DNA of 64,000 nucleotides from Photorhabdus sp. CRCIA-P01 (GCF_003545805.1 NZ_NMQR01000004.1:180538-244537), one strand, 5' to 3'. Shown: positions 20,070-32,619, counted from the first letter of the stretch. Notes: generated by a model not told the origin, from the letters alone. Numbers and translations are program-made.

Positions 20070-20408
20070 TTACAGTGCCGCATCGTTAGTTTCTCCTGTT
20101 CTAATACGAATAGCCTGTTGCAATTCGATGACAAAGATTTTACCGTCGCCAACTTTTCCAGTGAAAGCTGATTGCTGAATAGCATGAATTACCCCCTCAA
20201 CCAATTCATCCGCTACAGCAATATCTATCTTTATTTTAGGTAAAAAATTGACACTATATTCAGCTCCACGATAAAGCTCCGCATGTCCTTTCTGACGCCC
20301 AAATCCTTTTACCTCTGTTATAGTCAACCCCTGAACACCAAGACCAGAGAGAACTTCCCGAATATCCTCCAATTTGAATGGCTTTATAATTGTCGTAATG
20401 AGCTTCAT
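20070..20408 (-). CDS. glnK: Nitrogen regulatory PII protein GlnK
   Basis: Trimeric PII signalling protein that senses 2-oxoglutarate and ATP/ADP and plugs AmtB. The ATG at 20408 gives MKLITTIIKPFKLEDIREVL and 112 residues; it follows a strong GGAAGGGGG ribosome site, while upstream codons have no family match. The T-loop carries the uridylylated Tyr51 (GAEYSVNF), and the C-terminal signature GDGKIFVIEL is intact. Confidence 0.97.
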   Translation of the reverse strand: MKLITTIIKPFKLEDIREVLSGLGVQGLTITEVKGFGRQKGHAELYRGAEYSVNFLPKIKIDIAVADELVEGVIHAIQQSAFTGKVGDGKIFVIELQQAIRIRTGETNDAAL

Positions 20409-20450
20409 ATATCCCCCTTCCATCCGGCTATTATGTTTTCAATAAGGAAA

Positions 20451-20467
20451 TAGCAAGGGGTGTGCCA
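20451..20467 (-). promoter_or_regulatory. Sigma54 promoter of glnK-amtB
   Basis: On the minus strand TGGCAC (-24, 20462-20467), five bases, then TTGCTA (-12, 20451-20456), a near-perfect match to the RpoN consensus TGGCAC-N5-TTGCW. It lies 43 bases upstream of the glnK start. Confidence 0.88.
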
Positions 20468-20563
20468 GAAACTAAAAACATATAAAAATCAAATAATAAT
20501 AAAGAGAGTAAAAATTATGGAGAATAAGAAGGGAGGAGAGCAGCAAATATACTCTCCATTGAG

Positions 20564-20580
20564 TGCACCGAATCAGTGCA
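20564..20580. promoter_or_regulatory. NtrC-like enhancer site upstream of glnK
   Basis: TGCACCGAATCAGTGCA matches the NtrC consensus TGCACC-N4-TGGTGCA at 11 of 13 fixed positions. It is about 100 bases upstream of the sigma54 promoter, the usual enhancer distance, just beyond the mdlB stop codon. Confidence 0.7.
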
Positions 20581-20587
20581 AACTTGA

Positions 20588-22372
20588 TTAAATTAGCATC
20601 TCTTTCTCAGAGATTATGCTACATTCATTTAATGTCTCACCGACTTGTTGCAACTGATACATCTGATAGTAACGTCCACGACTCGCAAATAATTGTTGAT
20701 GGTATCCCTGTTCAACAACTGCACCACGATGCAGCACCAGAATAGCATTAGCCTCCACAATGGTAGACAGACGATGAGCAATCACGATCAATGTTGTTTG
20801 TTGACGAATCAATCTCAAAGCCTGTTGTACCGCCTGTTCCGTACCGGAATCAATATTTGCAGTCGCTTCATCAAGGATCAAAATTTGTGGCGTTTGCACT
20901 AACACTCTCGCCATAGCAAGCAATTGTTTTTGACCGGCTGACAACGTATTACCCTGCTCTCCCAAGATAGTATGAAGTCCATCAGGCAATGTACGTACTA
21001 ACTCAGCTAATTGAACAGTTTCCAGTACTTGCCAAACCTTCTCTTCTGAAATATTCCGACCAAGCGTAATATTGTCAAAGAAAGAGTCCGCAAGAACAAC
21101 CGGGTCCTGCTGAACTATTGCCACACCATTGCGTAATACCGAATGAGACAGGGATGATACAGGCCGGCCATCAAGATAAATTTCCCCTTTCTGCCATGGG
21201 TAATACCCCATCAGCAAATTTGCCAGCGTACTTTTACCACTGCCGGTATGACCAACCAAAGCAACAAAACCATGAGCCGGAACCTGTAAATTAATATCTT
21301 GCAAAACTATTTTTCCATGTCGGTAGGAAAAACTGACATTTTCTATATCAATTCGACCACTGGACAGTGGCTGACTATCCATGCCATAGCCTTGTTGAGG
21401 GCTATCCATTAATTCAAATATTCTCTCGCCAGAAACGACAGCTTGTTGCAAAATCGATTGCTGAGATGTCAGCTCAATAAGAGGTTCATTCAACCGCCCC
21501 AAATAATTAATAAAAGCATACAATACCCCAATACCAATCACCCCTGGCCCACTAATTCCAAACAACACGATAAGACCGCACAATGCCATAGCAGATAGAA
21601 AACTCAGTAATGGGCGTAACAAAAGCCCATCTAATCTCAACGCTTGCATTCTCGCCTGATAATGAGCCCGATTGGTTAACAACATACGTTCACCAAAACG
21701 CGCCTGCTGCCGGAACTGCTGAACAACACTCATTCCATTAATGACTTCGTTAAACTCATCATTAATATCAGCCAAATAACTGCGTACCCGGCGGACAATT
21801 GGTGTACTAAAATGCTGATATATTGCCATAACAATCAATACGACAGGAAAAATAAGAATTGCAATCAATGCCATGCGCCATTCCAACACAAACATGGCAA
21901 TCAGCATCGCACTAATCAATGCCATGCTGCGAAATACCGCAGGAACTACATTAACATAAAGATCTTTAATGACTTCGGTGTCATTCGTTACACGCGAAAT
22001 CAACTGCCCTACCGGTTGATTATCAAAAGCACTCAGAGGCTGGCGCAATGCTGCATTCATCACATCAGTACGAAGCTGCTGAACCACATCGACTGACACT
22101 TGATTGAACAATAAAGCCTGAAAATAGTGTAACGCAGCCGTAATCAATTGCAGAACAATAAAGGTTATAGCTAGCCCGATAACCACTCTAGTAGGCATAT
22201 TACCCGTTGCAACCATATTATCGATAAAGTAACTAATAAGAACCGGACCACTGACTTCCGCAATTGCAGCCCCCCATAACATGAGTACAGCCAACCCCAA
22301 CGGCTTACGATAATTTTTTCCATAAACCAGCAGACGCTTCAGAGACGGCCACAATTGACGAACTTTAGTCAT
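20588..22372 (-). CDS. mdlB: ABC exporter half-transporter MdlB
   Basis: Multidrug-type ABC half-transporter: six membrane helices (residues 1-320) fused to an ATPase. Walker [10 protein letters not shown], signature LSAGQKQ and Walker [10 protein letters not shown] are intact. The ATG at 22372 ([15 protein letters not shown]) gives 594 residues (E. coli 593) and overlaps the mdlA end by eight bases; longer starts would sit deep inside mdlA. It should form a heterodimer with MdlA. The substrate is not established. Confidence 0.95.
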   Translation of the reverse strand: MTKVRQLWPSLKRLLVYGKNYRKPLGLAVLMLWGAAIAEVSGPVLISYFIDNMVATGNMPTRVVIGLAITFIVLQLITAALHYFQALLFNQVSVDVVQQLRTDVMNAALRQPLSAFDNQPVGQLISRVTNDTEVIKDLYVNVVPAVFRSMALISAMLIAMFVLEWRMALIAILIFPVVLIVMAIYQHFSTPIVRRVRSYLADINDEFNEVINGMSVVQQFRQQARFGERMLLTNRAHYQARMQALRLDGLLLRPLLSFLSAMALCGLIVLFGISGPGVIGIGVLYAFINYLGRLNEPLIELTSQQSILQQAVVSGERIFELMDSPQQGYGMDSQPLSSGRIDIENVSFSYRHGKIVLQDINLQVPAHGFVALVGHTGSGKSTLANLLMGYYPWQKGEIYLDGRPVSSLSHSVLRNGVAIVQQDPVVLADSFFDNITLGRNISEEKVWQVLETVQLAELVRTLPDGLHTILGEQGNTLSAGQKQLLAMARVLVQTPQILILDEATANIDSGTEQAVQQALRLIRQQTTLIVIAHRLSTIVEANAILVLHRGAVVEQGYHQQLFASRGRYYQMYQLQQVGETLNECSIISEKEMLI

Positions 22373-24134
22373 CTTTATCTCCTTCTGCTGTTTCCTCGTC
22401 ATCCAATTCTGCTTCAAGTTGCTGATAATAATACATATCACGATACCATCCCGGCTGCTCTGCCAGTTCCGGATGCCGTCCCTGATGTATAATAGAACCT
22501 TGCTGCATCACTAGGATATTATCCGCATCAGTTAATGCAGACAGGCGGTGGGCACTAATAATAACCGTCCGTTGTTGCCTCCACTGACTGAGGTTTTGTA
22601 GGATATTGTATTCGGTTTGCCCATCAACCGCAGATAAAGCGTCATCCAGAATCAGAATCTCGGCATCTAAAAGTAATGCTCTCGCAATGGAAATACGCTG
22701 CTTCTGCCCACCAGAAAGCATTACCCCACGCTCGCCTACTTCTGTCTGATACCCATCAGGCAAACGAAGAATATCTTCATGGACATTGGCAAGGCGGGCA
22801 ACTTCTTCAATCTGTTCCTGCGTTGCATCAGGACATCCCAAAGCGATATTCCTGGCAACAGTATCTGAAAATAAAAAGGGAATTTGATTGACAACAGCAA
22901 ATCGTGCTCGCCATTCATCTAACCTGATATCCGCAATTTTGAGCGACTGGAAAAGAATTTCTCCACCAGTCACATCAAACTGTCTCTGTATCAGCGCAAG
23001 TAGTGTGCTCTTACCTGAACCTGTCGGACCACAGATCCCTAATAACTGTCCAGGTAATAACTGGAAATTAATTTGACTGAGAACAATTTTGTTACTTTGC
23101 GGATAATTAAACGCTTTGATATTCACATCCAAAATACCGCGCTCAGGCAATAAATGGCCAATACCGTCCTTAATGACCGGAGGCTCCTGCAACAAGCTAC
23201 GGATACGACTATAAGCGGCACTTCCCCGTTCAACGATATTAAACATCCATGCCAGCGCCAACATTGGCCAAATCATCAAGCCAAGGTACATCACAAAACT
23301 AGTGAGCTCACCAAGTGTTAAAACACCATTCAACACCATCCAACTACCACCACCGATAGCCAGTAAATTTGACATACCGATAGCAATAAAAATTGTCGGA
23401 TCAAATCGAGCATCCACCCTAGCAACATACATATTCTTACGACCGGCTTCCACTGCAACTTGTTCAAACTGATTTGATTGCAGATCTTCAAGGCCAAACG
23501 CCTTAATCATACGAATACTGGTCAGACTTTCTTGAGCCTGGTTATTCAGAGCAGAAAATGCGCCTTGTGCAGATTTGAAGCGACGATGAAGTTGATCACC
23601 ATATCGTTTAATAATGATGGCCATAATCGGCATAGGTAACAGAGACAGTAAAGTTAATTGCCAACTAATTTGTATGCTCATCATAATTAGCACTGCACAG
23701 CCCATAACTAGCGAATCAACTAACGTAAGTACACCTTCACCCGCAGCAAACACCACACGATCCACATCATTAGTAGCACGAGCCATTAAATCCCCTGTGC
23801 GGTGACGCAAATAAAATTCAGGGTTTTGTCGGCTAAGTTGCTGGTAAAAATTATTCCGTAATTTAACTGCTAATTGATATGACGCCCCAAACAACCATAA
23901 ACGCCATATATAACGCAAGATATAGACAATCAATGCGATAACCAGCATAACACCAATCCACACCATTAATTGGTAAAATGACATAGATGCAGTACTGATC
24001 CCATCAACGATTACACCCACCAGATATGGAGGAATTAGTAGTAGAATAGAGATAATAATAAGCAGAGTCACAGCCCCAAGATAGCGACGCCACTCGCTAC
24101 GGAAGTACCAACTTAATTGAGAAAACAATCTCAC
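22365..24134 (-). CDS. mdlA: ABC exporter half-transporter MdlA
   Basis: Partner of MdlB with the same layout: membrane domain, then ATPase with Walker [10 protein letters not shown], signature LSGGQKQ and Walker [13 protein letters not shown]. By homology the protein begins [15 protein letters not shown], from a GTG at 24134, giving 589 residues (E. coli 590). An alternative GTG at 24182 would add 16 residues without family support. It is downstream of decR in the same direction. Confidence 0.92.
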   Translation of the reverse strand: MRLFSQLSWYFRSEWRRYLGAVTLLIIISILLLIPPYLVGVIVDGISTASMSFYQLMVWIGVMLVIALIVYILRYIWRLWLFGASYQLAVKLRNNFYQQLSRQNPEFYLRHRTGDLMARATNDVDRVVFAAGEGVLTLVDSLVMGCAVLIMMSIQISWQLTLLSLLPMPIMAIIIKRYGDQLHRRFKSAQGAFSALNNQAQESLTSIRMIKAFGLEDLQSNQFEQVAVEAGRKNMYVARVDARFDPTIFIAIGMSNLLAIGGGSWMVLNGVLTLGELTSFVMYLGLMIWPMLALAWMFNIVERGSAAYSRIRSLLQEPPVIKDGIGHLLPERGILDVNIKAFNYPQSNKIVLSQINFQLLPGQLLGICGPTGSGKSTLLALIQRQFDVTGGEILFQSLKIADIRLDEWRARFAVVNQIPFLFSDTVARNIALGCPDATQEQIEEVARLANVHEDILRLPDGYQTEVGERGVMLSGGQKQRISIARALLLDAEILILDDALSAVDGQTEYNILQNLSQWRQQRTVIISAHRLSALTDADNILVMQQGSIIHQGRHPELAEQPGWYRDMYYYQQLEAELDDEETAEGDKDD

Positions 24135-24220
24135 ACGTGTATATCCCGAAATGAAATAGATAGTAGAAATGTTGAACGACACTCAGAATAATTGAATTAA
24201 AGCAATGAATTAATAATTGG

Positions 24221-24682
24221 TTAATCTGGTATCGGTAATGCTGTAGTGTATTTGATTTTTTCCATTGCAAAACTCGATGTCACATCAATCAACCCCGAAA
24301 CACCATTAACCATACGCTTGTAGAAAAGATCATAACTTTTCATATCCACAACTTCTACGTGCATTAAATAATCACACTCACCAGCCATGCGATAAAAAGC
24401 TAGGACTTCTGGCATTTGCTTTATAAATGCAACAAATTGCTCATACCAACCACTGCTATGCTGCTGAGTTCTGATCATAACAATCACTGTCAGCCCTAAT
24501 CCTAATTTTTCGCTATCAAGCAAAGCAACTTTGCCAACGATATAGCCTTCATCTTCAAGTCGTTTTAGCCGTTTCCAACAAGGAGTAGAAGTAAGATTAA
24601 CAGCTTCCGCCAATGCATTCAGAGACAGACTACAATCTTTCTGTAGTAACTTAAGCAACTTGCGGTCTGTTTTATCCAACAT
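24221..24682 (-). CDS. decR: Lrp/AsnC-family regulator DecR (YbaO)
   Basis: 153-residue Lrp-type regulator with an N-terminal winged helix-turn-helix ([28 protein letters not shown], residues 18-46) and a C-terminal RAM domain ([21 protein letters not shown]). E. coli DecR activates cysteine detoxification genes. Here its divergent neighbour, 127 bases away, is a cysteine-synthase-like PLP enzyme, a fitting target. That link is inference from position. Confidence 0.92.
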   Translation of the reverse strand: MLDKTDRKLLKLLQKDCSLSLNALAEAVNLTSTPCWKRLKRLEDEGYIVGKVALLDSEKLGLGLTVIVMIRTQQHSSGWYEQFVAFIKQMPEVLAFYRMAGECDYLMHVEVVDMKSYDLFYKRMVNGVSGLIDVTSSFAMEKIKYTTALPIPD

Positions 24683-24809
24683 AGCTACCTCTTATAGAAA
24701 ATTTTTCCATAAAGAAACCACATATTAAGAAAAATAACAATCTATTTCTCCCAGTATCAAGTTAATCTACCCGCTGCCAATTATTTTTAAATTATAGAGT
24801 TAATAATTA

Positions 24810-25862
24810 ATGTCACACAGTTGGACCACCAAGGCAATCAGAGAGATTCAAGCAGACCATCAACGCAGCTCTGACACTCATCTTATCCGCCTTAATTTGC
24901 CAGTTTTTCCAGGTATCCATTTATATCTAAAAGATGAAAGCACCCATCCAACCGGTAGTCTGAAACACAGGCTTGCTCGTTCTTTATTCCTTTACTCACT
25001 TAGTAATGGTTGGATAAAGGAAGGTACTCCGGTTATTGAATCCTCATCGGGTAGTACTGCTGTATCCGAAGCCTATTTTGCCCGCTTGCTTGGGTTACCT
25101 TTTATTGCTGTTATGCCCTCATACACTGCGAAACGTAAAATTCAGGAAATTGAATTTTACGGTGGTAAATGCCATTTTGTTAACCATTCAGCACAAATTT
25201 ATGACGAGTCAGAACGACTAGCGAAAGAACTAAATGGTCATTATATGGATCAATTTACTTACGCCGAACGAGCAACAGACTGGCGAGGCAACAATAATAT
25301 TGCTGAAAGTATTTTTCGCCAGATGCAAATGGAGCCATTTCCTGAACCGAATTATATCGTTATGAGCGCTGGTACTGGGGGAACTTCTGCAACTTTAGGA
25401 CGCTATATCCGTTACCAAGGGCATAACACTAAACTGATTGTTGTCGATCCAGAAAACTCTATATTTTATGACTACTACCGTCAAAATTGCTGTGATATTC
25501 GTGGCAATTATAGCAGCAAGATTGAGGGTATTGGCCGCCCTCGAGCTGAGCCTTCTTTTATTCCCTCAGTTATTGATGACATGATCCAAATACCCGATTG
25601 CGCCAGCATTGCAACAATTTACTGGTTGGAAAAATTACTAGGCAGAAAAGTTGGCGCCTCTACGGGAACTAATGTCTGGGGAGCTCTTCTGCTTGCTAAC
25701 CAAATGCATGAACGTGGAGAACAAGGTGCAATAGTAACTTTACTGTGCGACAGTGGTGAACGTTATCTCGATACTTATTACAATCCAGATTGGGTAAAAA
25801 ATAACATCGGCGATATCTCACCTTATCTCAAACAACTATCCAATTTCCGTAGTTATAAGTAA
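24810..25862 (+). CDS. PLP-dependent cysteine synthase/desulfhydrase-like enzyme
   Basis: 350-residue fold-type II PLP enzyme. The Schiff-base lysine is Lys52 in [10 protein letters not shown], a substrate loop is [18 protein letters not shown], and the phosphate-binding loop is [14 protein letters not shown]. Family members include cysteine synthases, cystathionine beta-synthase-like enzymes and cysteine desulfhydrases, and motif alone does not choose between them. It is divergent from decR and replaces cof of the E. coli order, so breakdown of excess cysteine is my favoured role. Not a cysK/cysM orthologue by sequence. Confidence 0.85.
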   Translation: MSHSWTTKAIREIQADHQRSSDTHLIRLNLPVFPGIHLYLKDESTHPTGSLKHRLARSLFLYSLSNGWIKEGTPVIESSSGSTAVSEAYFARLLGLPFIAVMPSYTAKRKIQEIEFYGGKCHFVNHSAQIYDESERLAKELNGHYMDQFTYAERATDWRGNNNIAESIFRQMQMEPFPEPNYIVMSAGTGGTSATLGRYIRYQGHNTKLIVVDPENSIFYDYYRQNCCDIRGNYSSKIEGIGRPRAEPSFIPSVIDDMIQIPDCASIATIYWLEKLLGRKVGASTGTNVWGALLLANQMHERGEQGAIVTLLCDSGERYLDTYYNPDWVKNNIGDISPYLKQLSNFRSYK

Positions 25863-25894
25863 CATAACCATTTTATTCCAATGAGGATGTTACA

Positions 25895-26593
25895 ATGAGA
25901 CGAGCTGTTGTTGTATTCAGTGGAGGGCAAGACTCCACTACCTGCCTGATTCAGGCAATTAATCAATATGACGAAGTACATTGTGTCACTTTTGATTATG
26001 GCCAGCGCCATCGTGCCGAAATTGATGTTGCACGTAATGTCAGCCATTCTCTTGGTGTTGTTGCACATAAAGTACTGGATGTCACATTACTTAATGAACT
26101 GGCTCTCAGCAGTCTAACTCGCGATAACATCCCTATTCCCGACTACAATGAAAGTGAAAAAAGTGCCATACCCAGTACATTTGTCCCTGGCCGCAATATT
26201 TTATTCCTGACACTGGCTGCTATATATGCTTACCAAGTTGAAGCCGAAGCAGTTATTACTGGCGTATGCGAAACTGATTTCTCCGGTTACCCTGATTGCC
26301 GTGATGAATTTGTCAAGGCACTGAACAAAGCTGTAAGCCTTGGTATTGCCCGTGATATCCGTTTTGAAACTCCATTGATGTGGCTCAACAAAGCTGAAAC
26401 TTGGGCATTGTCCGACTACTACCAGCATTTAGACTTTGTTCGTAGTCAGACACTAACTTGCTACAACGGCATTCAAGGTAATGGGTGTGGTACATGTGCA
26501 GCTTGTCATCTCAGAGCTAACGGACTGGAACAATATCTGAATGCTCCGGAGAAAATAATGACTGAAATGAAAGCAAAAACACATTTAGTTTAA
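25895..26593 (+). CDS. queC: 7-cyano-7-deazaguanine synthase QueC
   Basis: Converts 7-carboxy-7-deazaguanine to preQ0 with ATP and ammonia in queuosine biosynthesis. 232 residues. The PP-loop is [12 protein letters not shown] (residues 6-17), followed by FDYGQRH and FVPGRN. A C-terminal zinc site is seen as C-x8-CGTCAAC ([16 protein letters not shown]). ATGAGGATG gives the ribosome site. Position between decR and fadM is as in E. coli. Confidence 0.96.
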   Translation: MRRAVVVFSGGQDSTTCLIQAINQYDEVHCVTFDYGQRHRAEIDVARNVSHSLGVVAHKVLDVTLLNELALSSLTRDNIPIPDYNESEKSAIPSTFVPGRNILFLTLAAIYAYQVEAEAVITGVCETDFSGYPDCRDEFVKALNKAVSLGIARDIRFETPLMWLNKAETWALSDYYQHLDFVRSQTLTCYNGIQGNGCGTCAACHLRANGLEQYLNAPEKIMTEMKAKTHLV

Positions 26594-26621
26594 TCCAAAT
26601 GGCAATGAGAGCCTTCCCCTC

Positions 26622-27029
26622 TCATTGTCCTGTTTTCACCAAAGCTCCCATTATTTCACGTAATTCACCTTCAATAGACAATGCTCTTTGTGTTTTTCTA
26701 TCAATCCAGACAAACGTAGTCTTAGCATCTGCAATGAGTTGATTGTTCCTTCTGCGTATGATTTCCTGAGAAAATACACCACTTCTGTTTCTCAGCTCCG
26801 TCAATCGGCAATCCACTTCCAATTCATCGCCAAGAATTGCTGAACTGCGATAATTAATATTGATGTTGACCACTGCAAACCCAACATTGTTTTTCTGTAT
26901 CCATTCCACTACAGAATGCTTATGTAACCATTCCCACCGAGCACTTTCCAGAAATTCCAAATAGCGAGCATTGTTCACATGTTGAAACAAATCTATATGA
27001 TAACCATGAACTTTTATAATTGAACTCAT
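26622..27029 (-). CDS. fadM: Long-chain acyl-CoA thioesterase FadM
   Basis: 135-residue hotdog-fold thioesterase of the YbaW/FadM type. The 4HBT-type motif GYHIDLFQHVNNARYLEFLE (residues 9-28) includes the conserved Asp and His. The next block VVNININYRSSA and the C-terminal RALSIEGELREIMG follow E. coli closely. Convergent with queC. Confidence 0.95.
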   Translation of the reverse strand: MSSIIKVHGYHIDLFQHVNNARYLEFLESARWEWLHKHSVVEWIQKNNVGFAVVNININYRSSAILGDELEVDCRLTELRNRSGVFSQEIIRRRNNQLIADAKTTFVWIDRKTQRALSIEGELREIMGALVKTGQ

Positions 27030-27184
27030 AATATTGCCTTAATGTTAAAGTCACTCATCTGACCAGGTTGATTTCACAATAGCAAAACAAAAAATTCACA
27101 CTAATTAAAGTGATTTATTTGCAACCTTGATCACAACATCCCCATTCACAAAAAAAATCATGAATGAGGATGATAGATACTATA

Positions 27185-27709
<525 letters not shown>

Positions 27710-29581
27710 TTATTCGGTATGACCTAACTTAATTTTGGCTTTTTCACGCAGACTAATCAGTAAAGACTCCAACATAGCGTTACCCATTTCACTCTGATAG
27801 CCATCAGTCATGCTTTTAACTTGTTCTTCGGGTACAACACCTGGAGTAACTTTATCTAGTTGGATCAGTACAACGTCATCCAAACTGTTTTTCGTCAAAC
27901 CATATTCTGCCTTACCTTCTTTTGGCAGTGGTAAAGCGAATACTGAACCAACTAACACATTATCCTGAGATGTACGCTGAATAACCTGAGATTCACCAAA
28001 TTGAATACCTGCATCTTTCAAGGCTTGCTCACCTTTACCTTCTTTTAAGGCGGCCAGTAATTTCTCACTTTCGACTTGAAGATGTTTTTCAGCTTTCTGA
28101 CGTTTAACCAGTTCAGTAACTTGCTCTTCAACTTTTTCAAAAGGCTGTACTGTTTCTGGCTTATAACTATCTACACGCAGAACAAATGCACGATCACCTT
28201 CAACGGAAATAACATCAGAGTTAGTTCCTGTTGACCCCTGCCCATCAACAAGATTACCTTCAAAAATGGCATGAATGATGGCACCAAAATTAATCTCTGC
28301 CGGCACACTATTGCGATCAAACCAATCAGTCGTCACAACCTTAATACCTGAAATTTCCTCAGCCGCAGCTAAAGATTCATTATCGCTGGTAGCAGCATCA
28401 CTGACCTTCTGTTGCAGAGCATAGAAAGCATCTACTGCTTTTTCCTGCGTAACCATTTTCTCAATTTCAGAGCGAACTTCAGATAAAGGCTTAATTATTT
28501 GAGGTTTAATATCATCTAAATGGAAAATAGCGAAGCCATTAGGCACCTTGATTACAGAAGAAATTTGGCCTTTTTCTTTCAAATTAACTTGTTTCAACTC
28601 TTCAGGAAGAGCGTCCTCTTCCATCCAGCCGATCTCACCATGATTTTTCGCTGAAAGCTTATCCGTAGATTTTTTAGTCGCTAATTTACCAAAATCAGCA
28701 CCCTTATTTAGCTCATCAAGCACTGTTCCGGCTTCAGATTCAGTTGCAAGCTGAATCAGACTGTATTTTTTCTGTTCTGGTTGAGTATAACGCTTCAAAT
28801 TATGCTCATAATAAGCATCAACATCAGCGGATGTAGCTGAAACTTTATTCATTTCATCTACAGCATCCATCTTGATATAGCTGACTTTTACTTCTTCAGG
28901 AGCAATAAAGCTGTTCCTATTCAGATTATAGTAATCTTGCAGATCTTTATCTGTTGCTTCCTGCTGCGCCTGAATTTTCTTCAGCTCCAGCGTAGCCATA
29001 CGGGCAGTTCTCTGTTGCAGAAACAATTCAGCATTGAGTTTCACCTCACGAGGCAATGCTATTTCACTACCAGAGAAAGCCATAATTAATTGTTGATTAA
29101 TTAAATTCTGGCGTGTTTGTTCAGCAAAAATATCCGGACTCATATTGAAACGGTCGAGCAACTCCAGATATTTGTTATTATCAAATTTACCGTTTGTCTG
29201 AAAGTAAGAAGTATTTCGGATAGAATCCTTAACTTGCTCATCGCTAGCAGATAAACCTAATTCACGGGAATATTGATCAATCAACGCATTATTAATTAGA
29301 CGATCCAAAGCCTGATTACGAATCTGCTTCATGCTTTGTTCGTCACTTGCCAACACCGAGAATTTATCTCCCAATTGATCTTGCAATGCATTTCTCTCTT
29401 GCTGAAACGCCTGCTCCAATTGAGCACGACTGATAGTCTGGCCATTCACTTCGGCAGCATAACTACCAGCTCCACTTGTCAGGTAGCCCCCAACCCCCGT
29501 CAAAACAAAAGACAGGATAATGAGAGCCAGCACGATTTTAAGCACAGGACTGTTTGCCGCCGTGCGTAGGTTGTCCATCAT
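27710..29581 (-). CDS. ppiD: Periplasmic folding chaperone PpiD
   Basis: Inner-membrane-anchored periplasmic chaperone near the Sec translocon, 623 residues as in E. coli. One N-terminal membrane segment (VLKIVLALIILSFVLTGVGGYL), SurA-like N domain, a parvulin domain at about residues 265-360 (KKYSLIQLATESEAG, GWMEEDALPEEL) that is inactive in E. coli, and a long C-terminal domain. It follows hupB across a terminator, as in E. coli. Confidence 0.96.
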   Translation of the reverse strand: MMDNLRTAANSPVLKIVLALIILSFVLTGVGGYLTSGAGSYAAEVNGQTISRAQLEQAFQQERNALQDQLGDKFSVLASDEQSMKQIRNQALDRLINNALIDQYSRELGLSASDEQVKDSIRNTSYFQTNGKFDNNKYLELLDRFNMSPDIFAEQTRQNLINQQLIMAFSGSEIALPREVKLNAELFLQQRTARMATLELKKIQAQQEATDKDLQDYYNLNRNSFIAPEEVKVSYIKMDAVDEMNKVSATSADVDAYYEHNLKRYTQPEQKKYSLIQLATESEAGTVLDELNKGADFGKLATKKSTDKLSAKNHGEIGWMEEDALPEELKQVNLKEKGQISSVIKVPNGFAIFHLDDIKPQIIKPLSEVRSEIEKMVTQEKAVDAFYALQQKVSDAATSDNESLAAAEEISGIKVVTTDWFDRNSVPAEINFGAIIHAIFEGNLVDGQGSTGTNSDVISVEGDRAFVLRVDSYKPETVQPFEKVEEQVTELVKRQKAEKHLQVESEKLLAALKEGKGEQALKDAGIQFGESQVIQRTSQDNVLVGSVFALPLPKEGKAEYGLTKNSLDDVVLIQLDKVTPGVVPEEQVKSMTDGYQSEMGNAMLESLLISLREKAKIKLGHTE

Positions 29582-29644
29582 AAAGAGGCAAAACTCCGCT
29601 TTGGTGAAATTGAAAACGCCATATTACGCTAATTCAAGCGCTAA

Positions 29645-29679
29645 GAGAAAAAAAGCGCACCAATCAATTGATGCGCTTC
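29645..29679 (-). terminator. Terminator after hupB
   Basis: On the minus strand AAGCGCATCAA pairs with TTGGTGCGCTT across a short loop, followed by a run of seven or more T. Textbook Rho-independent terminator between hupB and ppiD. Confidence 0.85.
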
Positions 29680-29759
29680 TATTTTAACTTACCAAACCTA
29701 TCTCGTCAGTCTATTGTTTGCCAATATAGCAAGGGCTGATAAACAATATTTGGTTCGTA

Positions 29760-30035
29760 TCACCCATTAACAGCGTCTTTCAAACCTTTACCTGGACGGA
29801 AAGCAGGTACTTTAGCCGCAGCAATTTTGAGCTCTTTTCCTGTTTGAGGGTTACGGCCTGTACGTGCAGAACGTTCACGAACAGCAAAAGTACCGAATCC
29901 CACCAGAGCAACATCATCACCATCCTTCAATGCACCCGTTACAGAAGAAATGAATGCATCTACTACACGCCCTGCAGCTGCTTTAGAAATATTAGAGTCA
30001 GCAGCAATTTTGTCGATCAGTTGTGATTTATTCAC
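29760..30035 (-). CDS. hupB: DNA-binding protein HU-beta
   Basis: Histone-like nucleoid protein, 91 residues. The DNA-binding arm carries the HU signature [21 protein letters not shown]. The homologous protein begins with a GTG at 30035 ([12 protein letters not shown]), as does E. coli hupB; the ATG at 30050 would add five residues (MGMIR). A GGGGATGATAA stretch supplies the ribosome site. The ending GLKDAVNG is one residue longer than E. coli. Confidence 0.96.
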   Translation of the reverse strand: MNKSQLIDKIAADSNISKAAAGRVVDAFISSVTGALKDGDDVALVGFGTFAVRERSARTGRNPQTGKELKIAAAKVPAFRPGKGLKDAVNG

Positions 30036-30183
30036 TCTTATCATCCCCATATAGTTTTTACTACCGCATCAGAATCCCAACGGATAACCCGATAGCAGTG
30101 CCGTTATATCAATCCTTTCCGATATTGGCAAGAAATCATAAGACAACAAAATATTTATTAAGCAGTTTATCCAAGTTAATAAT

Positions 30184-30220
30184 ACAAAAAAACTGGTAAG
30201 CCTGAATTCACTTACCAGCC
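30184..30220 (-). terminator. Terminator after lon
   Basis: On the minus strand CTGGTAAG / CTTACCAG (8 base pairs) flank a ten-base loop and are followed by seven T. Strong Rho-independent terminator 44 bases past the lon stop. Confidence 0.88.
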
Positions 30221-30264
30221 TATATTTCATTCATACTTATTGAAAAAGTTCACTATTTTTTGTA

Positions 30265-32619
30265 CTACTTGACTGACACTAATTCTGCGCCAAACACAGG
30301 GTCCTGCAATGTAATAGCCAAAACATCTTCAATACGTTTAACTGGATGGATCTGTAGATCTGCAACAATGTTCTGGGGAATTTCTTCCAGATCACGTTTA
30401 TTCTCTTCCGGAATTAAGACCGTTTTAATTCCACCTCGATGAGCAGCTAATAGTTTCTCTTTCAAGCCACCGATTGGCAGAACTAAACCACGCAATGTGA
30501 TTTCACCCGTCATAGCAACATCCGCCCGAACTGGATTACCAGTCAAACAGGAGACCAATGCTGTACACATGGCGATACCCGCACTTGGGCCATCTTTTGG
30601 CGTCGCACCTTCAGGAACGTGGACATGAATATCCCGTTTCTCATAGAAATCAGAGTTGATACCCAACTTATCAGCACGAGCACGAACAACTGTTAATGCT
30701 GCCTGAATGGATTCCTGCATAACCTCACCGAGTGAGCCAGTATAGGTTAGTTTACCTTTCCCTGGAACACACGCGGTTTCAATGGTCAGTAAATCACCAC
30801 CAACCTCAGTCCATGCAAGTCCCGTAACCTGACCAATACGGTTTTCCGTATCTGCGCGTCCATAATCCACACGTTGAACACCCAGATAATCTTTCAAGTT
30901 ATCTGCGTTGATTTCAATATGTTTTAAATTTTTATCCATTAACAATGTTTTCACCGTTTTACGGCACAGCTTAGAAATTTCTCGCTCTAAACTACGCACT
31001 CCAGCTTCACGAGTGTAATAACGGATAATGCTAATAATTGCGCTGTCATCAATAGTTAATTCATTTTTTTTCAGCGCATTACGTTCAATTTGCTTAGGCA
31101 GCAAATGGCGCTTGGCAATATTCAACTTTTCATCTTCGGTATAACCGGAAAGACGAATAATCTCCATACGATCCAACAATGGGGCTGGAATATTCATAGA
31201 GTTGGATGTTGCAACAAACATGACATCTGACAGATCATAATCGACCTCCAGATAATGGTCGTTAAATGCCACGTTCTGTTCTGGGTCCAAAACTTCCAAT
31301 AAGGCAGAAGCTGGATCACCACGCATATCGGACGACATCTTATCAATCTCGTCCAGTAGGAATAGAGGATTTTTTACTCCAACTTTGGACATTTTTTGAA
31401 TTAATTTGCCCGGCATAGAGCCAATATAGGTACGGCGATGACCACGAATTTCCGCTTCATCACGGACCCCACCCAATGCCATTCGCACATATTTCCGCCC
31501 GGTCGCTCGTGCAATAGACTGACCTAAAGAGGTTTTACCCACCCCAGGAGGCCCAACCAGACATAAAATCGGCCCTTTAATTTTGCTAATTCGGCTTTGT
31601 ACTGCCAGATACTCAAGGATACGCTCTTTCACACGCTCTAAACCATAATGGTCGGTATCCAGAGTTTCCTGAGCTTTAACCAAATCTTTTTTAACTTTAC
31701 TGCGAGCAACCCACGGAACCTGCACCATCCAATCGATATAGCTACGGACAACCGTCGCTTCCGCCGACATAGGAGACATCATTTTCAGTTTTTGCAATTC
31801 AGCTTCGGCTTTTTCACGAGCTTCTTTGGGCATTTTTGCCGCTTCAATTTTGCGCTTAAGGGTTTCATACTCATCGGGCGCATCATCCATTTCACCCAGT
31901 TCTTTCTGAATCGCTTTCATCTGCTCATTCAGGTAGTACTCGCGCTGGCTTTTTTCCATTTGTTTTTTCACGCGGTTACGGATACGCTTTTCTACCTGTA
32001 ACAAATCAATTTCTGATTCCATCATTGCCATCAGATATTCAAGACGCTCAACGACATCAGACATTTCCAAAACAGTCTGTTTATCACTAAGTTTCAATGG
32101 CATATGCGCAGCAATTGTATCAGCTAATTTAGCTGCATCTTCAACACTGTGTAGCGAAGTCAAAACCTCTGGCGGTATTTTCTTATTTAGCTTAATGTAG
32201 CCTTCAAACTGATTAATAGCTGTCCTGATCATAACTTCCTGCTCACGTTCATCAACGATCGGTGAGTCAAGATACTCAGCATGAGCAGAAAAATGTTCGC
32301 CATTGTCAGTCAGAGTTGTAATGCGGGCACGTTTCAACCCTTCGACAAGCACTTTTACAGTGCCGTCAGGCAATTTTAACATCTGTAAAATAGAAGCTAC
32401 TGTACCAACGGAGAAAAGGTCATTAACCCCTGGCTCATCAGTTGAAGCTTCTTTTTGCGCAACCAACATGATCTGTTTGTCATGATCCATTGCTGCTTCT
32501 AGGCAGTGAATAGACTTCTCACGCCCTACAAACAATGGGATCACCATATGCGGGTAAACCACCACATCGCGCAGAGGCAATACAGGGATTTCTATGCGTT
32601 CGGAACGCTCAAGATTCAT
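30265..32619 (-). CDS. lon: ATP-dependent protease Lon
   Basis: Cytosolic AAA+ serine protease that removes misfolded and regulatory proteins. 784 residues, identical in length to E. coli. N-terminal substrate domain ([20 protein letters not shown]), Walker [10 protein letters not shown] near residue 356, Walker [11 protein letters not shown], and the Ser-Lys catalytic dyad: Ser in [10 protein letters not shown] (about 679) and Lys in [12 protein letters not shown] (about 722). A sigma32-like promoter and a leader hairpin lie upstream; a strong terminator separates it from hupB. Confidence 0.98.
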   Translation of the reverse strand: MNLERSERIEIPVLPLRDVVVYPHMVIPLFVGREKSIHCLEAAMDHDKQIMLVAQKEASTDEPGVNDLFSVGTVASILQMLKLPDGTVKVLVEGLKRARITTLTDNGEHFSAHAEYLDSPIVDEREQEVMIRTAINQFEGYIKLNKKIPPEVLTSLHSVEDAAKLADTIAAHMPLKLSDKQTVLEMSDVVERLEYLMAMMESEIDLLQVEKRIRNRVKKQMEKSQREYYLNEQMKAIQKELGEMDDAPDEYETLKRKIEAAKMPKEAREKAEAELQKLKMMSPMSAEATVVRSYIDWMVQVPWVARSKVKKDLVKAQETLDTDHYGLERVKERILEYLAVQSRISKIKGPILCLVGPPGVGKTSLGQSIARATGRKYVRMALGGVRDEAEIRGHRRTYIGSMPGKLIQKMSKVGVKNPLFLLDEIDKMSSDMRGDPASALLEVLDPEQNVAFNDHYLEVDYDLSDVMFVATSNSMNIPAPLLDRMEIIRLSGYTEDEKLNIAKRHLLPKQIERNALKKNELTIDDSAIISIIRYYTREAGVRSLEREISKLCRKTVKTLLMDKNLKHIEINADNLKDYLGVQRVDYGRADTENRIGQVTGLAWTEVGGDLLTIETACVPGKGKLTYTGSLGEVMQESIQAALTVVRARADKLGINSDFYEKRDIHVHVPEGATPKDGPSAGIAMCTALVSCLTGNPVRADVAMTGEITLRGLVLPIGGLKEKLLAAHRGGIKTVLIPEENKRDLEEIPQNIVADLQIHPVKRIEDVLAITLQDPVFGAELVSVK

